From assembly GCA_003223645.1 (NCBI GenBank), contig QHVT01000020.1:1-64000 (forward strand): a stretch of 64,000 nt of DNA, written 5' to 3'. The number at the start of each line of letters is the position of its first letter. The first letter of the stretch is position 1. The translations under genes and the position numbers were made by a program. The notes under the pieces are model-generated. The model was not told where the DNA came from, ran no database searches, and saw only the letters and a list, made by a program, of their open reading frames with translations. Origin of the DNA: Acidobacteriota bacterium (GTDB lineage Bacteria > Acidobacteriota > Thermoanaerobaculia > Gp7-AA8). This document shows positions 51,273 to 59,990 of this stretch, piece after piece.

Positions 51273-51980
51273 CTATACGTCGTCCGACCATGCTGTTTCA
51301 ATAGTTTTCGTGTAGTCGTCCGGGCTGGAAGTCTGTCCAAATAGACGTCGATGCACGACGGGCGTGAGAACAGTTGTGACTATAGCGGATGTTGCGACGA
51401 CAATCGCATATGTCGAGCTGCTCCATTTTTCACCATATGTCCATGCAACGAAAGTCAGCCCGATTAAAATGCCAAGGTAAATCAATAATCGCTTCGCGAA
51501 ATGAGTTAAGTGATTGATGGCTTGTACAGTCGCGTTGCCTTTGTGGCGAAGTGTCGAGCGCATCTGTTTCAGTTTTGCGACGTTAAGCAGTATGAGTAGA
51601 ATCAGAAAGACAGGAGTAACTGCGGGCTCCTTTGCCGCGCAGACAGCTACCAGAGCGAGGGTCACTGTTATCAGCAAAGTGGTCATCTCTTGCCAAGACG
51701 TCTCGGCTTTTTGACTGTGGAACTGAAGCGGAATGTAATATGTGCTGTATTGCCTCCAAACGGTGAATACGAGATAACCGGCGAGGATTGACCAAGTTAC
51801 GTCGGCCAAGCGGTCGCTGTTACTTGCAGTAACACTGAATGCCTCCAGAATTAAGGTGTAGATGCTTCCAAAAGCGATGGCGAAACACGTGTTGATGAAG
51901 ACAAGCGAACTTTGCGTAAGATCGAATCGACGAACCGAGGCACGATAGCGGCATTCTGCCGCGGAGTCCATCTCGCCCAT
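51273..51980 (-). CDS. Polytopic membrane protein, unrecognised
   Basis: A 235-residue protein from MGEMDSAAECR. About six hydrophobic segments are visible: SLVFINTCFAIAFGSIYTLI, WSILAGYLVFTVW, MTTLLITVTLALVAVCAA, VFLILLILLNVA, LLIYLGILIGLTFVAWTY and YAIVVATSAIVTTVL. A frame extending to 52502 exists only because it is antisense to another gene. It is the first gene of the operon with UbiA, GGGPS and MFS genes (nine bases to UbiA), so it probably serves the same pathway; function unknown. Confidence 0.6.
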   Translation of the reverse strand: MGEMDSAAECRYRASVRRFDLTQSSLVFINTCFAIAFGSIYTLILEAFSVTASNSDRLADVTWSILAGYLVFTVWRQYSTYYIPLQFHSQKAETSWQEMTTLLITVTLALVAVCAAKEPAVTPVFLILLILLNVAKLKQMRSTLRHKGNATVQAINHLTHFAKRLLIYLGILIGLTFVAWTYGEKWSSSTYAIVVATSAIVTTVLTPVVHRRLFGQTSSPDDYTKTIETAWSDDV

Positions 51981-52100
51981 TTCGTGAGTCTTTACCGTCC
52001 CTTCTTGTTCTAGGAGTGATGCTGACGAGAAATTCCCTACCCCGGCGTAGCCGGAACCAAGAAGAAAGCGTGAAGGCGCGAGTGGCGATATCGTCGCCAG

Positions 52101-52541
52101 ATGGCGAAGCTGATCGAACGTCACCGTGACCGGTTCGAGGGAGTGTTGTCGTGCTTCGATCGGGTGTTGATTCAGGGAATGTTGCCGAGCGTGGGTTACG
52201 CCAAAGTCATGTCGATCACGCTCGACAGCCGGGGCATCAAGCTGTTCGACTACGTGACCGAGTTTGCTCAGCCGTTCCGAGAGTCGATTCGCGCCCAAGC
52301 CGAATGTGTGTCGGCAGATGCTGGGATCGAGGTCGAGTACATCAAGAAGCCGAAGGGCCTTCGGAAGGAAGATCGCAGCCGAGAGATCGTCGTCAGGCGA
52401 GGCGACTATCCGGGACTGGCGCATCTGTTTTCGGTCATGGAGTTCTGCTTGTCGTATCGGCCATGGCACAACAAGCAGACCGGGTCCCCGCGCCCTCCGC
52501 ATATAATTTCCTTCGTATGCCGAAACATTCGGCGGACGTAG
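52101..52541 (+). pseudogene. Truncated 5' fragment of a conserved unrecognised gene
   Basis: The frame MAKLIERHRDRFEGVLSCFD, RVLIQGMLPSVGYA, then VRRGDYPGLAHLFSVMEFCL and SYRPWHNKQTGS looks like the first part of a longer protein that occurs in many copies in soil bacteria (from memory; no name). It stops resembling that protein after KQTGS at about 52485 and runs into the MarR promoter. It is therefore a fragment left at the right edge of the island and may mark the recombination point. Confidence 0.5.
52502..52507 (+). promoter_or_regulatory. -10 box of the MarR gene
   Basis: A perfect TATAAT ten bases ahead of the MarR ATG. No good -35 is seen at 17 bases upstream, where the island fragment ends, so the -35 may have been replaced or lost at the junction. 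The transcript would be nearly leaderless. Confidence 0.5.
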
Positions 52542-52948
52542 AAACGATGGCGCATGAGCTGATGGGGCACTTCGATGAGCTCGTGCGGGAGTTCCTTATC
52601 AACGAAGAGAGCGGGAGCTACCCTGCGAACGAGAGGAGTCTGCTCCGCTTTCTCCGCGATCATGGTCCGGCGGTCATGTCCGATCTCTCGGGGCACTTGC
52701 GTCTGGCGCTGTCGAGCACGACCGGGATCGTGGATCGGCTGGTGGAGCGGAAGGTGGTCAGGCGCGTGCGCCCCGAGGAGGATCGGCGGACGGTACGAGT
52801 CATGCTGACGAAACGGGGGAGGCGGGCCCTGGAGGGGCTCGCTGCTGACCGTGTGCGTCTGGGGCGGGCCATGCTCGGCCGGCTCGAGCCGCACCGGCGC
52901 AAAACGCTCCTCGCTCTCTTCCGGCAGATGGCCGGCGGCGCGAAGTGA
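52517..52948 (+). CDS. MarR-family transcriptional regulator
   Basis: A 143-residue winged-helix protein. The recognition region (VMSDLSGHLRLALSSTTGIV, DRLVERKVVRRV) and the wing R-P-E-E-D-R-R-T-V-R-V-M-L-T are standard MarR features. It is the first gene of a set with TolC-, EmrB- and EmrA-type genes, so it most likely represses this efflux operon and is released by a small phenolic or drug ligand (family knowledge). A palindromic site lies just downstream at 52964-52990. Confidence 0.92.
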   Translation: MPKHSADVETMAHELMGHFDELVREFLINEESGSYPANERSLLRFLRDHGPAVMSDLSGHLRLALSSTTGIVDRLVERKVVRRVRPEEDRRTVRVMLTKRGRRALEGLAADRVRLGRAMLGRLEPHRRKTLLALFRQMAGGAK

Positions 52949-52963
52949 CGGTACGATTACTTC

Positions 52964-52990
52964 GCTTACCGAAATATTCGTAGTTTCGAA
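52964..52990. promoter_or_regulatory. Candidate MarR operator
   Basis: AT-rich inverted repeats CGAA-ATA-TTCG (52970-52980) and TTTCGAA in the 64-base gap between MarR and the TolC-type gene. The position fits an internal operator for the efflux genes. Confidence 0.4.
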
Positions 52991-53012
52991 TGGATTTGCC
53001 GTTTTCAGCCAG

Positions 53013-54305
53013 ATGTCGAAGGTTTTTAGATTTCTCCTTCCAGTTCTTCTCGCGGTGCCGCTCGCGGCGGAGCCGTTGCGGCTCAGTCTTCAGGACGCGG
53101 TGTCGATGGCGTTGCGCGAGGGGACGATCGCGCGGCTCGCGGAGTCGCAGGCGGAGCGTGCCGAGATCGCCCGGCGTGAGGCGCTGTCCGGTCTTCTGCC
53201 GCAGAGTGACGCGCGGCTGCAGCGCTACAGCGAGTCGATCAATCTCGCCACGTTCGGCTTCGAGCTTCCCGGCCAGCCGCCGGTGATCGGGCCGTTCAAT
53301 GTCTACGACGCACAGCTCACCGCGTCGATGCAGCTGTTCAACCTCGCGGCGCTCCGCTATTACCAGGCCTCGCGTGCGGGCGTCGAGGCGAGCAAGTGGC
53401 GTCTGCAGCAGGCGCAGAACGATGTCACGGTGAGTGTCGCGCGGCTTTACGTCACGGTGCAGCGTGCCGACGCGCAGGTTGTCTCCCGCGACGCGAGCGT
53501 GAAGCTTTTCGAACAGCTCGCGCGCGTCGCGAAAGATGAATTCGACGCCGGCACGGGCACGCGGCTCGACGTCGCGCAGGCGAATGTCCAGCTCGCACGC
53601 GCACGCGAGGCGCTCCTTCGCGCGCAGAACGATCGCGAGTCGGCGCGCATCGCGCTCCTGGGTGCAATCGGCGCCGATCAATCCTCCGACGTCGTCCTTG
53701 CGCCGCTCACCACGCCGGAGACGACGCTGGCGATCGACGCCGCGCTCGCAACCGCGCGCGAGCAGCGTCCGGAATTGAAGGGAGCGCAGGCCGCGGAGAA
53801 AGCGGCCGAGCTCACGCTTCGCTCGGCGAGCGCGCGCCGCATTCCGCACGTCGAGCTGAATTTCCTCGGCGACTACGCGGGCAACACGACGGACGAGATG
53901 CATTCCAGCCGCCGCATCGGCGGCGCCATCGCCGTGCCGCTTTTTCGCGGCGACATCCCCGCCAACATCGCACGCGCGCGGCTCGAGCTCGAAGACGTTC
54001 GCACGCGCGCTGCGGGAGCGAATCGCGACGTCGAGCAGCAGGTGCGCACGGCGATCCTGAGCCTGCGGAACGCGCAGGCGCGCGTCGCCGTGGCGACCGA
54101 GACGGCGAACGTCGCGCAGGAAGCGTTGACGATCGCGCGCGAGCGGCGTACGGCGGGATACGGATCGCCGGTGGAAGTCGATCGCGCCGAGGATGCGTAC
54201 CGGCAGGCGCAGGAGGACTTGATTGCGGCGCGCGCGGACGCGGCGCTCGCAGCGGTGCAGGTGCAATACGCCACCGGCACCATCGGATCGAAGGAGTCGC
54301 CGTGA
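53013..54305 (+). CDS. TolC-family outer-membrane efflux protein
   Basis: A 430-residue protein with signal peptide (MSKVFRFLLPVLLAVPLAAE). It has the duplicated outer-membrane efflux helices: LSLQDAVSMALREGTIARLA, TASMQLFNLAALRYYQASRA, VARLYVTVQRADAQVVSRDA with GTGTRLDVAQANVQLARARE, and the second set DVEQQVRTAILSLRNAQARV with GYGSPVEVDRAEDAYRQAQ. It forms a trimeric channel across the outer membrane. Its stop overlaps the EmrB-type start (GTGA). Confidence 0.93.
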   Translation: MSKVFRFLLPVLLAVPLAAEPLRLSLQDAVSMALREGTIARLAESQAERAEIARREALSGLLPQSDARLQRYSESINLATFGFELPGQPPVIGPFNVYDAQLTASMQLFNLAALRYYQASRAGVEASKWRLQQAQNDVTVSVARLYVTVQRADAQVVSRDASVKLFEQLARVAKDEFDAGTGTRLDVAQANVQLARAREALLRAQNDRESARIALLGAIGADQSSDVVLAPLTTPETTLAIDAALATAREQRPELKGAQAAEKAAELTLRSASARRIPHVELNFLGDYAGNTTDEMHSSRRIGGAIAVPLFRGDIPANIARARLELEDVRTRAAGANRDVEQQVRTAILSLRNAQARVAVATETANVAQEALTIARERRTAGYGSPVEVDRAEDAYRQAQEDLIAARADAALAAVQVQYATGTIGSKESP

Positions 54306-55882
54306 CGGCAGCGCCGCCAGTCAACAAGTGGCTGGTCACGATCTCGGTGACGTTCGGCACGCTCATGGGAGCGATCGACGTCTCGATCGTCAACGTCGCC
54401 GTTCCTCATCTCGCCGGTGCCCTCGGCGCGACGATCGAGCAGATCACGTGGGTCACGACCGGCTTCGTCATGGCGACCGTGCTGGTGATGCCGCTCACCG
54501 GATTTCTCGCGCGCATGTTCGGGCAGAAGCGCGTCTATCTGGCGTCGCTCGTCCTCTTCATCGCCGGCTCCGCGCTCTGCGGCTTCGCGCGCTCGCTGCC
54601 GGTCCTGGTGATCTTCCGCGTGGTGCAGGGACTCGGCGCCGGCGCACTGCAGCCGACCGAGCAGGCGATCCTTCGCCAGACGTTTCCACCGGCCGAACAG
54701 GGCATGGCGATGGCGGTCTTCGGCATGGCGGTCGTCCTCGGGCCGGCGTTCGGTCCGACGCTCGGCGGCTACATCGTCGACAACTACAACTGGCCGTGGA
54801 TCTTCTTCATCAACGTGCCGGTTGGCCTGATCTCGCTGGTGATGGTGACGCGTTTCGTCCATGAGCCGGAAGACATCCGCGCGTCGAATCACGCGATGGC
54901 CGAGCAGCAGAAGAAGAACATGGACTGGATCGGCATCGTGCTGATGTGCGCCGGGATCGCGACGCTGCAGTACGTGCTCGAAGAGGGGAACCGCAACGAC
55001 TGGTTCCACTCGCTCGAAATCGTCACGCTGACGTTCATCTCCGTCGTGGCGATCGCGGCGCTGATCATCCGCGAGCTCTCCGCGCCGATGCCCGCCGCCG
55101 ACTTCTCGCTCTTCCGCGACGTCGTCTTCCTCTCCGGCACGCTCGTCGGCGCGGTGATGTTCGCGATGCTGATGGCGGTGACGTTCCTCCTGCCGCTGTA
55201 CATGCAGATCCTGCTCGGCTACTCCGCGACGCAGGCGGGCCTGGCGATGATGCCGCGCTCCCTGACGATGATCGTGGTGATGCCGATCGTCGGGAGGATC
55301 TACAACAAGGTCTCGCCGCGTCTCGTGATCGCATTCGGCATCTGCCTCTTCGCGGTCACGGCCTGGATGATGGGTCATTACACGCTCCAGACGACCACGC
55401 GCGATGTCGTCAACGTGTTGATCATCCAGGGAGTGGCATTCAGCTGCCTGTTCATTCCGCTGACGACGCTCGCGCTCTCGAGCATCCCGCGCCACCGTCT
55501 CTCCGACGCGACGGGACTCAACTCGCTGCTGCGCCAGGTCGGAGGGTCGGTCGGGCTGGCAGTGTTCGCGACGATGCTCTCGCGCTTCGCCACGCGCGCG
55601 CACGGCACGCTGATCCAGCACGTCGACAGCGCGAACGCCGCGGCGGCCGCGCGCATCCATGCGATCAGCGGAGCGATTGCGTCGCGAAACGGTAACCCCT
55701 CCGGCGCGAACACTATGGCGCTGCAGATCATCGACGGGATCGTGCGGCGGCAGGCGATGGTGCTGTCATTCGAGAAGCTCTTCTACCTCGCGGGAATCAG
55801 TTTTCTATGCGTTCTTCCGCTCGTGCTGCTGCTCCGCGCGGCGCCGGGCGGCGAGAAGATCGAAGTGCACGTAGAGATGTAG
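54302..55882 (+). CDS. MFS drug exporter, DHA2/EmrB family
   Basis: A 526-residue membrane protein from a GTG start overlapping the TolC stop. Fourteen helices are expected. The start ISVTFGTLMGAIDVSIVNVA matches motif D1 of the 14-helix family (L-D-x-T-I-V-N-V-A), followed by ITWVTTGFVMATVLVMPLTG, GAGALQPTEQAI and VLGPAFGPTLGGYI (antiporter motif C). It exports hydrophobic drugs using the proton gradient through the EmrA-type adaptor and the TolC-type channel of the same operon. Confidence 0.95.
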   Translation: MTAAPPVNKWLVTISVTFGTLMGAIDVSIVNVAVPHLAGALGATIEQITWVTTGFVMATVLVMPLTGFLARMFGQKRVYLASLVLFIAGSALCGFARSLPVLVIFRVVQGLGAGALQPTEQAILRQTFPPAEQGMAMAVFGMAVVLGPAFGPTLGGYIVDNYNWPWIFFINVPVGLISLVMVTRFVHEPEDIRASNHAMAEQQKKNMDWIGIVLMCAGIATLQYVLEEGNRNDWFHSLEIVTLTFISVVAIAALIIRELSAPMPAADFSLFRDVVFLSGTLVGAVMFAMLMAVTFLLPLYMQILLGYSATQAGLAMMPRSLTMIVVMPIVGRIYNKVSPRLVIAFGICLFAVTAWMMGHYTLQTTTRDVVNVLIIQGVAFSCLFIPLTTLALSSIPRHRLSDATGLNSLLRQVGGSVGLAVFATMLSRFATRAHGTLIQHVDSANAAAAARIHAISGAIASRNGNPSGANTMALQIIDGIVRRQAMVLSFEKLFYLAGISFLCVLPLVLLLRAAPGGEKIEVHVEM

Positions 55883-55892
55883 GGAGACCTGG

Positions 55893-57086
55893 ATGGATTT
55901 GAATGACAAGAAGCCGGTGCTCGCGCCTTCGCGCGCGAAGCGGATGTACCTGATCCTCGCCGCGGTCGTGGTGGTGATTCTCATCGCCTGGGGTGCGTTC
56001 GCGCTGATGACGAGCGGCAAGGAGACGACGGACGACGCGCAGGTCGCCGCCGACATCGTGCCGGTCGCCGCGCGCGTGCCGGGACAGATGATCGCCGTGC
56101 ACGTGAAGGAGAATCAGTTCGTCCGCGCCGGCACGCTGATCGCGGAAATCGATCCGCGCGAGCTGGAAGTAAAGCTCGCGCAGGCGGAAGGAGAACTGGA
56201 GACGGCGAAGGCCTCGGCGACGGAGGCGGAAGCGAAGACGAGCATCTCGCGCGCCACCGCGACGGGAGGATTGACGGCAGCGCAAGCGGCGGTGGAGAGC
56301 TCGCGCGAAAGCGTCGGCACCCAGTCGAGCGCGATCAATGAGGCGCGCGCGGTCGTGCAACGCGCGGAAGCGAATGCGCAGAAAGCCGCCGCCGACTGGG
56401 AACGCGCCCGCGGCCTCGGCGAGAAAGGCGACATCTCGCGAGCGCAGGTCGATAGCGCGCGCGCCGCGACTGATGCGGCGCAGGCGGATCTCGCGGCGGC
56501 GCGTGCGCGACTGCAGAGCGCGATCAACGCGCAGCAACTCGCTCAGGCGAACGTGCGACAGGCGCAGGGACGATTGACGCAAAGCGCCCCGGTGGAAGCG
56601 CAGGTGCAGGCGGCGCAGGCGTCCGCGAGTCTCGCACGTGCGAAGGTGCGCACCGCACAGGCCGCGCTCGATGCCGCGCGCCTCGCGCTTTCGTACACGC
56701 GCATCGCCGCGCCCGCCGACGGAATCGCGTCGAAGCTCTCCGTGCACGTCGGCTCGCTGATCGCGGCCGGACAGCCGATCGTGCAACTGGTTCCGCGTCA
56801 GACGTACATCGTCGCGAATTTCAAAGAGACGCAAGTCCGCTCGATGCGCCCCGGCCAGCACGTGCACATCAGCGTCGACGCCCTCGGCGGCGAAGACTTC
56901 GAAGGAAAGGTCGAGTCCCTCTCCGGCGGAACCGGCGCGAGCTTCTCGATGTTGCCGCCCGACAACGCCAGCGGCAACTTCGTGAAAGTCGTGCAGCGAA
57001 TCCCCGTGCGCATTTCGTGGAACGGCCCGGCCGCCGACCGCGTCCCCGCCGGATCGAGCGCCGAAGTGACGGTGCGGACGAAGTAA
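55893..57086 (+). CDS. HlyD/EmrA-family membrane fusion protein
   Basis: A 397-residue protein with one N-terminal helix (MYLILAAVVVVILIAWGAFAL) and the periplasmic adaptor body: VAARVPGQMIAVHVKENQFV (lipoyl half), a long alanine-rich coiled coil (residues 90-255), SYTRIAAPADGIASKLSVHV (second half) and IVANFKETQVRSMRPGQHV. It starts ten bases after the EmrB-type gene and completes a three-part pump. Confidence 0.94.
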   Translation: MDLNDKKPVLAPSRAKRMYLILAAVVVVILIAWGAFALMTSGKETTDDAQVAADIVPVAARVPGQMIAVHVKENQFVRAGTLIAEIDPRELEVKLAQAEGELETAKASATEAEAKTSISRATATGGLTAAQAAVESSRESVGTQSSAINEARAVVQRAEANAQKAAADWERARGLGEKGDISRAQVDSARAATDAAQADLAAARARLQSAINAQQLAQANVRQAQGRLTQSAPVEAQVQAAQASASLARAKVRTAQAALDAARLALSYTRIAAPADGIASKLSVHVGSLIAAGQPIVQLVPRQTYIVANFKETQVRSMRPGQHVHISVDALGGEDFEGKVESLSGGTGASFSMLPPDNASGNFVKVVQRIPVRISWNGPAADRVPAGSSAEVTVRTK

Positions 57087-57094
57087 GAGAGGGC

Positions 57095-57152
57095 GGATGG
57101 CGGATGGCGGATGGCGTAGGATTCTGCCATCTGCCATCCGCCATCTGCCATC
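57095..57152. repeat. Family H palindromic element H2
   Basis: Left arm GCGGATGGCGGATGGC (three tandem GGCGGAT), right arm GCCATCCGCCATCTGCCATC, eight bases after the EmrA-type stop. Confidence 0.85.
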
Positions 57153-57208
57153 TATTTCGATCTTGTTTGTGCACCAACTTTCCCCCCGCCCGCCCGTATC
57201 CTAGTTAG

Positions 57209-59773
57209 ATGACCTCTTCGGGCTCGTTGCCGGGCGGTACTCGCCTCGAGCGATACGAGATCGTGTCCCTCCTCGCTGCCGGGGGCATGGGCGAGGTCTA
57301 TGTCGCGCGCGACACGCACCTCGGGCGCGCGGTCGCGCTCAAGGTTCTTCCTCGCGAGCTCACCGCGGACGCGAACCGCGTGGCGAGGTTTGTGCGGGAG
57401 GCCGAGGCGTCGTCGGCGCTGAATCATCCTGCGATCGTGACGGTTTATGACGCGGGCGTCGCGAGCGGCGTGCAGTATCTGGCGATGGAGCTGATCGACG
57501 GCGAGTCGCTGTCCGAATGGATGCGCACGCGGCGCGATGCGCGGCGGAAGCTCGAGGTGATGGCGCAGGTCGCGGAGGGACTCGCGGCCGCGCATGCGAA
57601 CGGGATCGTGCATCGCGATCTCAAGCCCGCGAACATCATGGTCGGCCGCGGCCGATGGGCGAAGGTCGTCGACTTCGGCGTGGCCAAGCTCACCGAGCGT
57701 CTGAACGGGAAGTCCGGCGGCGGCGAGACTGCGCCGGCCGCGGTGATCGGCACGGCCGCGTACATGGCGCCGGAGCAGATCGAAGGACGCGCCGTCGATC
57801 ATCGCGCGGACGTCTATTCCTTCGGCGTCGTGCTGCACGAGCTGCTCACAGGGCGTCGTCCGATGGACGACATCGCGCGCCGCACGCCGCCGATGGATGA
57901 ATTGCCGCGCGACGTGCAGCGCATTCTGCGCCGCTGTCTGGCGCATGATCCGGAGAGCCGCTATCAGTCGATGAAGGATCTCGCGCTCGACCTCGGCGAG
58001 GCATCGCTCGACGAAACCACTCCGCGCAAGCCGCGCTACTTCGTCTGGGCCGCGGCGATCGCGGCCCTCGTCGCCATCGTGTTCGCGTTCCGCGCAAACA
58101 AGAATGCGGAGGCGACCCCCGTGCCGCCGCAGCGCGATGAAACGCTGATGACGCGCGTGACGAACAGCGGCAGGATCATGACCGCTGCGATCTCGCCGGA
58201 CGGCAAGTATCTCGTGCACGCGGTGCGCGAAGGGGATCAACAGGCGCTGTGGGTCAGGCAGATCGCGACCGGCACGCTGACGCGCATCGCGCCGCCCGAG
58301 CCGCGCTACTACTTCCGTCTCAGCGTCTCGCCGGACGGCAACTACGTCTATTACATCTCCGTGACGCGCGCGGAGCCGAATGTCGCCGATCTCTTCCAGG
58401 TATCGCTCCTCGGCGGAACGCCGCGCCGCATTGCCAGCGACGTCGAGTTCACGTACGGACTCTCGCACGACGGCACGCGCGTCGCCTTCCGGCGCTTCAA
58501 CGCGTTCGACCGCGAGCATCGGCTGACCGTCGCGGACGTCGACAGCGGCGAAGAAGAGGTCGTGCTGCGCCGCGCATATCCGTACTACTGCGACCTGCCG
58601 GCGTGGTCGCCGGACGGAAAAACGATCGCGTTCATCGGCGGAGAGAGCGGAAAGAATCCCGGCATCTACACGCTCGATCTCAAGACCCGCAACATCATGC
58701 GGATGCCGTCGCCGGAGTGGCCGGGCTTCGTCAACATGACCTGGATGCCGGACGACAGCGGCCTGCTCCTGACGGTCTACGACCGCGAGTCGCCGCCGCA
58801 GATCTGGCTGCTCGCGCGCGGTGGTGTGGCGCGCAAGATCACGTCGGACATCAACGCCTACACCGGCATCAGCGTCACCGCGGATGCGTCGACGATCGGC
58901 GCGGTGCGCGACGAGAGCGACTCGAACATCTGGACGCTCGATCTCGGCGAAGCCGCGCGTCCCGGCACGGCCGCGCTGCGTCCGGTGACGACGGGACTCG
59001 GCAACTACTACGGAACGGGCGGAGTGCGCTGGCTGAGCGACTCCGAGGTGATGTACACGGCGATTACGTCCAAGATGCCGACGTTCTTCGCCGCGCCGCT
59101 GAACGGCAGCGGATCTCCGCGGCGCGTCGTGCACAGCATCACCGCGTGGAACCCCGCCGTCTCGCCCGATGGAAGGCGCGTGGCATTCGTCTCCGACAAA
59201 TCGGGCCGGCAGGAGATTTGGATCAGCGACGTCGATGGGCAGAATGCGCGGCAAGTCACGAACGTCGAACGCGCCGGCTCGCCGTCCTTCACTCCCGACG
59301 GAAAGTCGATCGTCTTCCTCTCCCTCGGCCAGACTCAGTTCGCGTGGCGCATCGGAGTGGACGGCGGCCCACCGGAGCAGATCACGCGCACGCCCACGAG
59401 CCGCGTCAGCATGTCGCCGGATGGACGCTGGCTGTTGTGCCGCTTGCGCTCCACGGAATCGAAAACGCCGCTGTGGCGCACCGCGCTCGTCCCGCTCGAC
59501 GGCGCCGCGCCGCGCTTCTTCGGCGTGCCCGCGTACGGCGGCGAGCCAGTCTTGCAGTGGCATCCCGGCGGGAAGGCCTTTTCCTATCTCGACGCGAAGG
59601 ACGGCATTGCCAACATCTGGCTGCAGGACATCGACGGCGGCCCGCCGCGCCAGGTGACGTTCTTCGAGAGCGGCGAGATTTTCTCGTTCGACTGGTCGCG
59701 GGATGGGCGAAAGCTGGTGCTCTCGCGCGGAGAACCGACCAGCGACGCCGTGATCATCAGGAACTTTCGTTAG
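57209..59773 (+). CDS. Transmembrane Ser/Thr kinase with TolB/PD40-like sensor propeller (kinase 2)
   Basis: An 854-residue protein with the same build as kinase 1. The kinase domain (residues 16-265) has LLAAGGMGEVYVA, where the first glycine of the P-loop is Ala, VALKVL, HRDLKPAN near 135, DFGVAK near 155 and GTAAYMAPEQ. A helix at 278-294 crosses the membrane. The C-terminal 550 residues are PD40 blades (ISPDGKYLVHAV, SVSPDGNYVYYISV, WSPDGKTIAFIGG, VSPDGRRVAFVSDKSG). It probably senses an extracytoplasmic signal. The FHA-domain regulator at 59991 is a possible phosphorylation target (inference from proximity). Confidence 0.93.
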   Translation: MTSSGSLPGGTRLERYEIVSLLAAGGMGEVYVARDTHLGRAVALKVLPRELTADANRVARFVREAEASSALNHPAIVTVYDAGVASGVQYLAMELIDGESLSEWMRTRRDARRKLEVMAQVAEGLAAAHANGIVHRDLKPANIMVGRGRWAKVVDFGVAKLTERLNGKSGGGETAPAAVIGTAAYMAPEQIEGRAVDHRADVYSFGVVLHELLTGRRPMDDIARRTPPMDELPRDVQRILRRCLAHDPESRYQSMKDLALDLGEASLDETTPRKPRYFVWAAAIAALVAIVFAFRANKNAEATPVPPQRDETLMTRVTNSGRIMTAAISPDGKYLVHAVREGDQQALWVRQIATGTLTRIAPPEPRYYFRLSVSPDGNYVYYISVTRAEPNVADLFQVSLLGGTPRRIASDVEFTYGLSHDGTRVAFRRFNAFDREHRLTVADVDSGEEEVVLRRAYPYYCDLPAWSPDGKTIAFIGGESGKNPGIYTLDLKTRNIMRMPSPEWPGFVNMTWMPDDSGLLLTVYDRESPPQIWLLARGGVARKITSDINAYTGISVTADASTIGAVRDESDSNIWTLDLGEAARPGTAALRPVTTGLGNYYGTGGVRWLSDSEVMYTAITSKMPTFFAAPLNGSGSPRRVVHSITAWNPAVSPDGRRVAFVSDKSGRQEIWISDVDGQNARQVTNVERAGSPSFTPDGKSIVFLSLGQTQFAWRIGVDGGPPEQITRTPTSRVSMSPDGRWLLCRLRSTESKTPLWRTALVPLDGAAPRFFGVPAYGGEPVLQWHPGGKAFSYLDAKDGIANIWLQDIDGGPPRQVTFFESGEIFSFDWSRDGRKLVLSRGEPTSDAVIIRNFR

Positions 59774-59794
59774 TCTGCATTTCTCACACCTTCG

Positions 59795-59880
59795 TCATCT
59801 TGAGCCGCGTAGACGGCGAAAGATCTCAATCTACGTAACTTGAGATCCTTCGCCGCGCTTCGCCGGCTCAGGATGACGTT
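59795..59880. repeat. Family G element G2
   Basis: TCATCTTGAGCCGCGTAGAC with GGCGAAAGATC at left, and GATCCTTCGCCG with GGCTCAGGATGACG at right. A single long hairpin. Confidence 0.8.
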
Positions 59881-59933
59881 TGACACTTGCTCCACGCCTT
59901 TTCAGATGCTGTGAGAAATGCAGGTTAGGAGAG

Positions 59934-59989
59934 CGGGCGTCCCCGCCCGCCCCCGGGGAGGCGGGCAAGATTCCCGCTCTCCTCGGCAT
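59934..59989. repeat. Family F element F2
   Basis: GAGAGCGGGCGTCCCCGCCC and GGCGGGCAAGATTCCCGCTC, nearly identical to the copy nested in E2. It ends against the stop codon of the FHA gene. Confidence 0.8.
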
Positions 59990-59990
59990 C

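Larger units (their letters stand above)
45942..52490. mobile_element. Probable genomic island inserted at tRNA-Glu
   Basis: The left edge is the tRNA-Glu 3' end followed by about 1.4 kb of decayed sequence with a tyrosine-integrase wreck. The interior is a lipid-type gene cluster (47362-51980). The right edge is a gene cut off at about 52485, directly ahead of the MarR promoter. Base composition changes: one line counted by hand (51361-51420) is 52% G+C against 65% for 53221-53280, and codon choice is more A/T-rich. I found no clear repeat of the tRNA 3' end at the right side, so the exact attachment sites are unknown. The stretch 45942-46479 shows no convincing gene. Confidence 0.7.

Noticed and set aside
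51981-52502. N-terminal extension of the island membrane protein to 52502
   Set aside because: It is antisense to the truncated gene at 52101 and has no hydrophobic or family features.
57152-59563. 803-codon minus-strand frame opposite kinase 2
   Set aside because: Antisense shadow of a complete kinase-propeller gene.
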